Positions 9,301-14,396 of a DNA stretch of 29,276 nt are shown here, piece by piece (the first letter of the stretch is position 1; the number at the start of each line of letters is the position of its first letter). The position numbers and the translations under genes were made by a program. The stretch is from VGXO01 sp964614695 (lineage in GTDB: Bacteria > Planctomycetota > Phycisphaerae > Phycisphaerales > SM1A02), in NCBI GenBank assembly GCA_964614695.1, contig CAZTMB010000029.1:1-29276 (forward strand), written 5' to 3'. The notes below the pieces were generated by a model, which saw only the letters and a program-made list of their open reading frames with translations, ran no database searches and was not told where the DNA came from.

Positions 9301-9732
9301 GGCGAAGCGCATCGGCTCGCGGCCGCTGGCATCGGTGCCCCCGCCCTTTGCGGATCCATCCGGCAGGACCGGCCAGCCTGCGTCATCGCGCTCGATCCGC
9401 TGCGCCAGCACGCCCTCGCAGATCGACCACCACGACGGCGGCGGCCCCTCGACCCGATCAAGGTCGCCCAGGATCGCCGGCAGTTCCGATTCGGCGACGC
9501 CCAACTGCGCGAGCCGCGTCGCGAACGCCGCATCGTCGGCGCCGATCGCCCGTCGCCAGGCGCGGATCCTCGCCTCGGCACGGGTCGGGTTCGGGCGAAA
9601 CGACGCCGGACTGCGGCGATGGAGCGCGATCCGCTCGGGCACGGTGAGCGAGCCCGCGACGACTTCGGCCGCGAGGTCGTTCAGGGCGTGGCCGGCGGGC
9701 GGCGCGGTCGATCGGTCGGCGGTGCGGTGCAT
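6376..9732 (-). CDS. lanM: Class II lanthipeptide synthetase (LanM), three-Cys zinc site
   Basis: A bifunctional enzyme of 1118 residues that phosphorylates and eliminates Ser/Thr and then adds Cys thiols to form lanthionine rings. The N-terminal DUF4135 dehydratase shows SDSHNGGRAV, YKPRS (Lys318), NDFHSEN (Asp394, His396, Asn399) and IDLET (Asp411), all as in active kinase-like LanM domains. The C-terminal LanC-like cyclase shows LGHGRAGI (catalytic-type His), WCAGADG (Cys997) and LCCGAAG (Cys1043, Cys1044). The zinc ligands are thus three Cys, the CCG type known from the substrate-tolerant ProcM, rather than Cys-Cys-His. The 46-residue spacing matches the 46 between the equivalent ligands in ProcM and NisC. 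The start at 9732 has no clear ribosome site but no better start is seen. It is divergent from six NHLP-type precursors, its likely substrates. Confidence 0.96.
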   Translation of the reverse strand: MHRTADRSTAPPAGHALNDLAAEVVAGSLTVPERIALHRRSPASFRPNPTRAEARIRAWRRAIGADDAAFATRLAQLGVAESELPAILGDLDRVEGPPPSWWSICEGVLAQRIERDDAGWPVLPDGSAKGGGTDASGREPMRFAHAVVPWVEFATSELRRQSPKIDHVLGAAVLQTERHGLTADLVRCVRATLEAAFEARRAETYSTNEQFLRLLEDPPPREAYAAVVEEALAEGGAAFMRRHPALARLVATRVIFWIGALRELAERLEADRAAIEQAFNGGRPLGALVGGGRGISDSHNGGRAVMVCRFEHGVAVYKPRSMSIDAGWCRIVEAFNGAVEPEFRLRAAKVLDRGTHGWMEFVPRRACRDLAELRTFHRRTGATLAIVHALQGNDFHSENLVAAGPEPVAIDLETITVGEPISADPATAREPAVELVARSVTRTLLLPQVFARRDGRGGLRNIGALGGGAATAGSRRLAHACTDFPRWEDEPAEAPSDDDPETQSRPTLADGSAIDPMAHRGEVVEGYRAGYRAILALRGSWAERADLGGAIASAWARAINRPTNVYVRLGFETCDAKVASSGVDRWIRAERLRVGSSQWETMPTRTVEIVEAICDVESDAILRGDVPYFVARVGETRYHELDPVDGSPRPIEPADLASSAAETSKRQLDAMGEDDLAQQVRLIESSYVSAHLSMQELLLVRGGRAEATAETLAKRPAGEAEIDAFVVAMLDRLESSAIRSGTDQASWIDAVLDPTTGAIKPTALRPGLYSGRGGIVLLLEAAYRRFGRRELLELARASVGWHAELMRRDPRRIASIFELEPVSGMGERCGLLAACWALGRHEGGGGYRDLARRIVESISPRAIERDRSLDVVNGGAGAMLLLMSLLREDPSIAVRDVVVAIGEHLVANVSQTDGVGWTSSRWSRSLNGLGHGRAGIAMALVEAGVRFDRPDFRELAIEALRVEHAMHSSDGPGGWPDLRSCGPGDPIPTPSGFDAWCAGADGIALSRAAVLKHVDEPFLREDLDFALARITGGAIFSGRHHLCCGAAGRIETLRVLARLLERPDLREQARHLAAQATAPAWPDRVESGVSLLQGYPGQAWMHLALAMDEPTSVLMLEV

Positions 9733-9781
9733 CGGAGCTCGGATGGGGCGCGGGGGCGGCGGAAGCCGCGGACGGTAGCCC

Positions 9782-9798
9782 CGGGCCGGACCGGCCCG
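9782..9798. promoter_or_regulatory. GC-rich perfect inverted repeat upstream of lanM
   Basis: CGGGCCGG-A-CCGGCCCG is a perfect 17-base palindrome about 50 bases upstream of the lanM ATG, in the region shared with the divergent precursor promoter. It could be a regulator site or an RNA hairpin in the lanM leader. There is no U-tract, so a simple terminator is unlikely. Confidence 0.35.
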
Positions 9799-9809
9799 CC
9801 GCGATCGGG

Positions 9810-9871
9810 TGTCTCCCGAAGACAGTCCATTGCAACCTGACTTGCACCGACGGACTCTCGCGGCGTAGGAC
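9810..9871 (+). promoter_or_regulatory. Predicted promoter and operator of precursor A
   Basis: The inverted repeat TGTCT-N5-AGACA (9810-9824) is followed 17 bases later by TTGCAC (9842-9847), an 18-base spacer and TAGGAC (9866-9871). The same arrangement with identical spacing is found before precursor F, which is why I call it. The repeat would be centred near -62 from the expected transcription start, a position typical of activators contacting the polymerase alpha subunit. Precursor A starts 75 bases after the -10. The repeat also lies 78-92 bases upstream of the divergent lanM and might regulate both. Confidence 0.55.
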
Positions 9872-9946
9872 TTGCCTAACGACGATCGCGTCTCAGCGGG
9901 TACGCCGGGCGCGACTTGAACAGCGACTTCCATTCCCGGAACTGCC

Positions 9947-10234
9947 ATGCACCAACTCGACACCATCCTCGCCGCGATTCTCAAGGACCCGTCCCTCAAG
10001 GCGAAGCTGATCGCCAACCCCGTGGCGGTCCTCGCCGAGCATGGCGTGAAGGTCCCCGCCGGCATGACCATCAAGGTCGTCGAGAACACCCCGAGCGTCT
10101 TCCACCTCGTCCTGCCGCACACCCCGGCGACCACCGGTGAACTCTCCGACGACGAACTCGCCTCGGCCGCGGGTGGCTGGGTGGACGGGGGGACGGATGG
10201 GAGCGGCAACGTGCACTGCACGGTCCCTAACTGA
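9947..10234 (+). CDS. NHLP-leader lanthipeptide precursor A
   Basis: A 95-residue precursor. The leader starts MHQLDTILAAILKDPSLKAK and contains DPxxxLxEHGxxxPAG, VVENTPSVFHLVLP and ELSDDELASAAGG, the hallmarks of nitrile-hydratase-like leader peptides (NHLP family). Such leaders guide the modifying enzyme and are removed after Gly-Gly. The predicted core is WVDGGTDGSGNVHCTVPN: one Cys with Thr6, Ser9 and Thr15, so at most one thioether ring, probably from Ser9 or Thr6 to Cys14. It has the most divergent leader start of the six and is first in the array, directly after a predicted promoter and opposite lanM. Confidence 0.93.
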   Translation: MHQLDTILAAILKDPSLKAKLIANPVAVLAEHGVKVPAGMTIKVVENTPSVFHLVLPHTPATTGELSDDELASAAGGWVDGGTDGSGNVHCTVPN

Positions 10235-10304
10235 TTCATCGCTTCTCCAACGCTCTTCGCACTTCCGTTTCCATCGGTCTCGCCGCCCTTCACGGGAGCC
10301 TCCC

Positions 10305-10586
10305 ATGGCCAACCTCGCCCAAATCGTCGGCACCTGCCTCAAGAGTCCCGAACTCAAGGCGAAGCTGATCGCCAACCCGGTGGCGGTGCTCGCCGAGCAT
10401 GGCGTGAAGGTCCCCGCCGGCTTCACCGTCAAGGTCGTCGAGAACACCGCGAGCGTCTTCCACCTCGTCCTCCCGAACACCTCGGCGTCCGGCGCGGTCG
10501 CCGACGAGGAGCTCGCGGCGGCGGCCGGAGGTGGCTGGTCCGACCCGGATCGGGAGACCGGCTACTCCTTCTGCTCCCCCTGCTGA
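10305..10586 (+). CDS. NHLP-leader lanthipeptide precursor B
   Basis: A 93-residue precursor. The ATG at 10305 has GGGAG 6 bases upstream and gives a leader (MANLAQIVGTCLKSPELKAK) that aligns end to end with the other five. The leader carries HGVKVPAG, VVENTASVFHLVLPNTSASG and ADEELAAAAGG. The predicted core, after the first GG, is GWSDPDRETGYSFCSPC, with two Cys (14 and 17) and Ser3, Thr9, Ser12 and Ser15 as donors, so two rings are possible. It lies 70 bases after A with no promoter seen between, so it is probably co-transcribed with A. Confidence 0.93.
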   Translation: MANLAQIVGTCLKSPELKAKLIANPVAVLAEHGVKVPAGFTVKVVENTASVFHLVLPNTSASGAVADEELAAAAGGGWSDPDRETGYSFCSPC

Positions 10587-10644
10587 TGGCCGACGCACGC
10601 GACGTGATCGGGCCGGAGGTTCGCGTCACTTCGTGATGCACCTG

Positions 10645-10656
10645 CTTGACCCCAAG
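10645..10656 (+). promoter_or_regulatory. Short inverted repeat before precursor C
   Basis: CTTGACCCCAAG (arms CTTG/CAAG) ends 47 bases before the GTG of precursor C. The corresponding element is present at the same distance before D and E. It may be a promoter-proximal operator or RNA stem; no convincing -10 was found. Confidence 0.3.
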
Positions 10657-10703
10657 ACCTTCTCGCCGACCCGCCGCGGTCTGCCGGATCGATGGAGACA
10701 CCC

Positions 10704-10982
10704 GTGAAGACACTTCCCGAAATCGTCCGCGCCTGCCTCAAGGACCCCGCACTCAAGGCGAAGCTGATCGCCGACCCCAAGGCGGTCCTTGCCGAGCACG
10801 GCATCAAGGTCCCCGCCGGCTTCACCGTCAAGGTCGTCGAGAACACCCCGAGCGTCTTCCACCTCGTGCTGCCCAAGGCGGCCGCGTCGGGCGAACTCTC
10901 CGACGAGGAACTCGCGGCCGCCGCGGGCGGCTGGGACGACCCGATTGGTGATCTGGTGAGTGCGTGGGGCTACGACTGCTGA
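10704..10982 (+). CDS. NHLP-leader lanthipeptide precursor C
   Basis: A 92-residue precursor. I place the start at the GTG at 10704, not the in-frame ATG at 10692, for two reasons. The GGAG inside ATGGAGACACCC sits 6 bases before the GTG. The resulting MKTLPEIVRACLKDPALKAK also aligns exactly with the starts of the other precursors. The leader ends ELSDEELAAAAGG. The core is WDDPIGDLVSAWGYDC, with a single Ser (10) and a single C-terminal Cys (16), so one seven-residue ring closing on the last residue is predicted. The core is identical to that of D. The 3' part lies in the first copy of a 411-base tandem duplication. Confidence 0.92.
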   Translation: MKTLPEIVRACLKDPALKAKLIADPKAVLAEHGIKVPAGFTVKVVENTPSVFHLVLPKAAASGELSDEELAAAAGGWDDPIGDLVSAWGYDC

Positions 10983-11054
10983 GCTGACGTCGACGGCCGG
11001 GGCGATCCCGGCCGCAACCAGGCCGGATCTTCGCCGTCCCGCGTGAGAAGCCCG

Positions 11055-11066
11055 CTTGGAACCAAG
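11055..11066 (+). promoter_or_regulatory. Short inverted repeat before precursor D
   Basis: CTTGG-AA-CCAAG ends 48 bases before the D start, matching the position of the related element before C. Confidence 0.3.
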
Positions 11067-11114
11067 ACCCTTTCGGCGATCTGCTGCCGTCGGTCGGTTC
11101 GTATGGAGACACCC

Positions 11115-11393
11115 ATGACCACACTTCCCGAAGTCGTCCGCGGCTGCCTCAAGGACCCCGCGCTCAAGGCGAAGCTGATCGCGGATCCGGCGGCCTTCCT
11201 CGCCGAGCACGGCCTTGAGGTTCCCGCCGGCATCACCGTCAAGGTCGTCGAGAACACCCCGAGCGTCTTCCACCTCGTGCTGCCCAAGGCGGCCGCGTCG
11301 GGCGAACTCTCCGACGAGGAACTCGCGGCCGCCGCGGGCGGCTGGGACGACCCGATTGGTGATCTGGTGAGTGCGTGGGGCTACGACTGCTGA
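11115..11393 (+). CDS. NHLP-leader lanthipeptide precursor D (chimeric duplicate)
   Basis: A 92-residue precursor starting at the ATG at 11115 (MTTLPEVVRGCLKDPALKAK), with GGAG 6 bases upstream; the ATG at 11103 contains that ribosome site and is rejected. The 5' half of the leader equals that of E (ADPAAFLAEHGLEVPAG) while the 3' half and the core (WDDPIGDLVSAWGYDC) equal those of C. D is therefore a hybrid made by the 411-base tandem duplication. Its predicted product is the same as that of C, one Ser-Cys ring, so the duplication raises the dose of this peptide or is raw material for a new core. Confidence 0.92.
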   Translation: MTTLPEVVRGCLKDPALKAKLIADPAAFLAEHGLEVPAGITVKVVENTPSVFHLVLPKAAASGELSDEELAAAAGGWDDPIGDLVSAWGYDC

Positions 11394-11465
11394 GCTGACG
11401 TCGACGGCCGGGGCGATCCCGGCCGCAACCAGGCCGGATCTTCGCCGTCCCGCGTGAGAAGCCCG

Positions 11466-11477
11466 CTTGGAACCAAG
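11466..11477 (+). promoter_or_regulatory. Short inverted repeat before precursor E
   Basis: CTTGG-AA-CCAAG, the copy 411 bases downstream of the element before D, at the same distance from the start codon. Confidence 0.3.
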
Positions 11478-11525
11478 ACCCTTTCGGCGATCTGCTGCCG
11501 TCGGTCGGTTCGTATGGAGACACCC

Positions 11526-11804
11526 ATGACCACACTTCCCGAAGTCGTCCGCGGCTGCCTCAAGGACCCCGCGCTCAAGGCGAAGCTGATCGCGGATCCG
11601 GCGGCCTTCCTCGCCGAGCACGGCCTCGAGGTTCCCGCCGGCATCACCATCAAGGTCGTCGAGAACACCGCAAGCGTCTTCCATCTCGTGCTGCCGAACA
11701 CTTCGGCGTCGGGCAGCCTCTCCGACGAGGAACTCGCCGCCGCAGCCGGCGGCGGGGGCTGGCTTGGTGGCGAGTCGGTCGGCTGCCACCCCGGCGGCCA
11801 CTGA
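11526..11804 (+). CDS. NHLP-leader lanthipeptide precursor E
   Basis: A 92-residue precursor starting at the ATG at 11526 with GGAG 6 bases upstream. The first half of the leader equals that of D; the second half (VVENTASVFHLVLPNTSASG) is closer to B, showing a mosaic leader. It ends SDEELAAAAGGGGW, so several Gly-Gly cut sites are possible. The predicted core (after the first GG) is GGWLGGESVGCHPGGH: one Ser and one Cys three residues apart would give a very small ring, and the tail is rich in Gly and His. About 65 bases after its stop begins the repeat next to the second gap, so any further gene directly after it may be missing. Confidence 0.92.
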   Translation: MTTLPEVVRGCLKDPALKAKLIADPAAFLAEHGLEVPAGITIKVVENTASVFHLVLPNTSASGSLSDEELAAAAGGGGWLGGESVGCHPGGH

Positions 11805-11869
11805 GTTCAGCCGGTCGGCGGTGCTTCGGACGCGGGCCACGTCACGCGGTTGGCGCTCGCTTCGCTCGG

Positions 11870-11924
11870 CAGGCGGTCGTTTGGACGAGATCGCCTTGCT
11901 GGATCGGTTGGACTCCACACCGCG
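11870..11924. repeat. 55-base direct repeat, copy before gap
   Basis: The 55 bases just before the N run (starting CAGGCGGTCGTTTGGACGAG) are repeated exactly just after it at 12025-12079. Repeats lying precisely at both contig ends are typical of an assembler overlap of one k-mer length (55 is a common k). Confidence 0.9.
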
Positions 11925-12024
11925 NNNNNNNNNNNNNNNNNNNNNNNNNNNNNNNNNNNNNNNNNNNNNNNNNNNNNNNNNNNNNNNNNNNNNNNNNNNN
12001 NNNNNNNNNNNNNNNNNNNNNNNN
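11925..12024. other. Assembly gap (100 N)
   Basis: Exactly 100 N, flanked on both sides by the same 55 bases. The true gap may be zero, with the two contigs simply overlapping, or may hide a longer repeat or another precursor gene. The 708-base stretch 11805-12512 around it has no supported gene apart from the promoter before F; it contains low-complexity GC-rich sequence with repeated GGCCCAT-like units (about 12207-12245). Confidence 0.97.
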
Positions 12025-12079
12025 CAGGCGGTCGTTTGGACGAGATCGCCTTGCTGGATCGGTTGGACTCCACACCGCG
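12025..12079. repeat. 55-base direct repeat, copy after gap
   Basis: Exact second copy of 11870-11924, beginning at the first base after the N run. Confidence 0.9.
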
Positions 12080-12370
12080 AAGCGCTGCGGCTGCGGCGGA
12101 TGCTTCGCGTGTGCACCGCGAGGGCCGTCGGCGTCAACGCCACGCACACCGTTCGGACGCCACGGGGCGCGAACCGGACGCCGCCCGTTTCGGTCCGTGT
12201 CCCATGGAGTGCCTATGAGGCCCATGCGGCGCATCAGGCCCATCGAATCACGCACCCGCGCAGCGCTGCACCGGCGGCGGATGCCCGGCGTAGAGCAAGC
12301 CGCTCGAGCGGACGGGGCGGTTCGCGTCGGCGAACCGAACACCGACCGTTCCACCGGTCCGGACCGGGGC

Positions 12371-12432
12371 TGTCTTCGGAAGACAGCACTTGGTCTTCCG
12401 CGTCGCACTTCTGCTTCCTTCGGGCGTAGGTT
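12371..12432 (+). promoter_or_regulatory. Predicted promoter and operator of precursor F
   Basis: TGTCT-N5-AGACA at 12371-12385 lies inside the longer perfect palindrome CTGTCTTC-G-GAAGACAG (12370-12386). Seventeen bases later comes TCGCAC (12403-12408), then an 18-base spacer and TAGGTT (12427-12432). All spacings equal those before precursor A, although the sequence between is otherwise unrelated. Precursor F starts 80 bases after the -10. Another inverted repeat, CCATG-CGT-CATGG, lies at 12461-12473 in the leader RNA. Confidence 0.55.
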
Positions 12433-12512
12433 CCCGCTCGCCGGTCGAGGCCCCGCCGATCCATGCGTCATGGAACCGTCGGCCTCGCCACCCATCCACA
12501 GGAGCGCCTCGA

Positions 12513-12797
12513 ATGGCCAACCTCGCACACGTCATCCAGACCTGCCTCAAGGACCCCGCGCTCAAGGCGAAGTTGATCGCCAATCCCGCCTCGGTCCTCT
12601 CCGAGCACGGCGTCAAGATCCCCGCCGGCATGACCGTGAAGGTCGTCGAGAACACCTCGAAGGTCTTCCACCTCGTCCTGCCGAACACCGCCGCGGGCAC
12701 CGGCAAGCTCTCCGACGAGGAACTCGCGTCGGCGGCGGGCGGCTGGAATCCCTACGACACCGAGACCAGCACCACGTGCTGCTGCCACGGGGGTTGA
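12513..12797 (+). CDS. NHLP-leader lanthipeptide precursor F
   Basis: A 94-residue precursor. The ATG at 12513 has AGGAG 8 bases upstream and gives MANLAHVIQTCLKDPALKAK, aligned with the others. The leader shows HGVKIPAG, VVENTSKVFHLVLPNT and KLSDEELASAAGG. The core is WNPYDTETSTTCCCHGG: three adjacent Cys (12-14) and five donors (Thr6, Thr8, Ser9, Thr10, Thr11), so up to three crowded or interlocked rings are possible. This is the most Cys-rich core of the set. It has its own predicted promoter and is the last precursor before the export operon. Confidence 0.93.
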   Translation: MANLAHVIQTCLKDPALKAKLIANPASVLSEHGVKIPAGMTVKVVENTSKVFHLVLPNTAAGTGKLSDEELASAAGGWNPYDTETSTTCCCHGG

Positions 12798-12846
12798 TGA
12801 CCGATCGCGACGCCGCGCGAGCCCATCCTCACGGCGGGTCTTTCAT

Positions 12847-12871
12847 CGATCCGTTCGAGTGCGACGGATCG
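12847..12871 (+). terminator. Hairpin after precursor F, possible terminator
   Basis: CGATCCGT and ACGGATCG form a perfect 8-base-pair stem with a 9-base loop, 50 bases after the F stop. No U-tract follows, so it might instead pause polymerase or protect the transcript end. The rest of 12798-13076 holds no supported gene. It probably contains the export-operon promoter, but I cannot place it. Confidence 0.35.
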
Positions 12872-13076
12872 CGGTGCGGCGATCGAACGTGAAGTCGATC
12901 CGCGGTGCCTGCCCATCCCGGCGGCGCCGCGGATCGTTCGCGTTGGCGCCCCTGCGCACCGCTCGACCACAGATCGGTCGGATGCTGCTATGACTCGTCC
13001 GCAGGTCGCGTCGGCGTCACGAGTCCACGGCGACGTTCGCACGCGGTCGTGACGAACGAGGAAGGAAGCCGATCGC

Positions 13077-14396
13077 GTGTCGCAACGCAATCTCCAAAGC
13101 CTTGCCCGCGCGGACGCGGTCCAGAACTTCGCCTCCGCCGAACAGCTCGACCAGCGGCTCGTCGTCGTGCGCAGCCGCGCGTGGATCTTCCTGCTGATGG
13201 CGACCGCGGCGCTGGCGATCGCGATCGCCTGGGGCTTCCTCGGTCGGGTCCCCCGATTCGTCGACGGACAGGGCGTGATCGTGCCCGCGGGCGCCCAGCC
13301 GGTCGAGGTCGACAGCCCCTTCGCCTTCGGCGGCGTGGTCGACATCCTCGTCGAGGAGGACATGAAGGTCCGCGCCGGCGACCCCATGGTCCGCATCCGC
13401 AACCCCGAGATCGAGGATGCGATCCGCAACGCGAGCGAAGTGCTCGCCTCGCTCGAGGCGCAGGATGCGGCCCTGGCCATCGAAGAGGATGCGCTGCTCG
13501 CGAAGCAGCGCGAGGCGACCGACCGGCAGATCGCCTCCGCGGAGGAGTCCAAGCGGCTGACCGGCCAGCTCGTCGAGTACCTCGAGCGGGAACTCAAGGA
13601 TCTCGATGAACTCGTGCAGCAGCAGCTCATTCCCCGCTCGCAGCTCGTGCAGGCGCGGTCGGTGCTCTTCTCCTCGCTGCAGCAGATGGCCCAGCAGGAG
13701 TCGATGGTCGCGCAGGCCAGCGCGTCGTTCCAGCAGATGCAGTCCACCGTGCAGCAGGGCCGCCTGCAGCGGCGGCAGTCGATCCTCGCCGCGGAGGGCT
13801 CGCTCAAGGCCGCCGAGACGCGGCTGCGGCAATCGACCGTCGTGCATGCGCCGATCGACGGCGTGGTGATCGCGCTGATGGCCGACACCGGTTCGTCGAT
13901 CCGCGCCGGCGAGGCGATCGCCCGCATTCGCCCGCGGGTCGACGCGGAGAAGGTGCCGATCGTCGCGACCTGCTACGTGCCCTTCGGCGCGGGCAAGCAG
14001 GTGCGGATCGGCATGCCGGTGCGGATCAGCCTGCCCTTCGCCCCGCCCTCGCGCTACGGCTACGTGACCGGCGAGGTGACGTGGGTGAGCGAGTACGTCG
14101 CGGAGGGCTCCGCGGCGGTCTATCTCGGCAGCGCCGAACTCGCGCAGACGCTCTCGCGATCGCTCGGAGCGATGATCGAACTCGTCGTGCAGATCGACGC
14201 GGATCCTTCGACGCCGACCGGCCTCAAGTGGACGAGCCGCGAGGGCTATCCCGAGCCGGTCGAGTTCCCGCTTCTCTGCGGCGTGCAGATCGCCACCCGC
14301 GAGGACCGCCCGATCGACCTGCTGCTGCCGTGGGTCAAGGACCTCCTCGGCATCGACCAGGCGCCGCCGATCCCGGGGACGCAGGCCGCTCCATGA
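13077..14396 (+). CDS. HlyD-family membrane fusion protein of NHLM-type export system
   Basis: The periplasmic adaptor that links the ABC exporter to the outer-membrane channel; 439 residues. The GTG start at 13077 is preceded 8 bases upstream by AGGAAGGAAG. One membrane segment spans residues ~35-56 (AWIFLLMATAALAIAIAWGF). It is followed by a biotinyl-lipoyl-like half domain (VDGQGVIVPAG... GGVVDILVEEDMKVRAGDP), a long Gln/Ala-rich alpha hairpin with coiled coil (~120-265), the second half domain (STVVHAPIDGVVIALMADTGSSIRAGE) and a beta-barrel region. The architecture matches the secretion proteins found with NHLP precursors. Its TGA overlaps the ATG of the next gene (ATGA); it is first in a tightly coupled export operon. 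Confidence 0.93.
   Translation: MSQRNLQSLARADAVQNFASAEQLDQRLVVVRSRAWIFLLMATAALAIAIAWGFLGRVPRFVDGQGVIVPAGAQPVEVDSPFAFGGVVDILVEEDMKVRAGDPMVRIRNPEIEDAIRNASEVLASLEAQDAALAIEEDALLAKQREATDRQIASAEESKRLTGQLVEYLERELKDLDELVQQQLIPRSQLVQARSVLFSSLQQMAQQESMVAQASASFQQMQSTVQQGRLQRRQSILAAEGSLKAAETRLRQSTVVHAPIDGVVIALMADTGSSIRAGEAIARIRPRVDAEKVPIVATCYVPFGAGKQVRIGMPVRISLPFAPPSRYGYVTGEVTWVSEYVAEGSAAVYLGSAELAQTLSRSLGAMIELVVQIDADPSTPTGLKWTSREGYPEPVEFPLLCGVQIATREDRPIDLLLPWVKDLLGIDQAPPIPGTQAAP

Larger units (their letters stand above)
10822..11643 (+). repeat. Tandem duplication, two adjacent 411-base copies
   Basis: Bases 10822-11232 and 11233-11643 are near-identical; reading by eye I find one difference (T at 11216, C at 11627). 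Each copy runs from the middle of one leader, through its core, the intergenic spacer and ribosome site, to the middle of the next leader. Identity stops at 10821/11232 (T/A), and beyond 11643 the copies diverge. This is the product expected from unequal exchange between the conserved leader sequences of two neighbouring precursors. Precursor D is the hybrid gene created at the junction. Confidence 0.93.

Noticed and set aside
10692..10703. ATG at 10692 (and the equivalents at 11103 and 11514) as precursor starts
   Set aside because: The ATG contains the ribosome site GGAG of the start 12 bases later, and using it breaks the end-to-end alignment of the six leaders.
11870..12079. 55-base direct repeats as attachment sites or ends of a mobile element
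   Set aside because: They lie exactly at the two contig ends of an N-filled gap and no integrase or transposase is visible, so an assembly overlap is the simpler reading.
9947..12797. Nif11-type leaders
   Set aside because: The leaders have the nitrile-hydratase-like pattern (DPxxxLxEHG, VVENTPSVFHLVLP, SDEELAAAAGG) rather than Nif11 helices.
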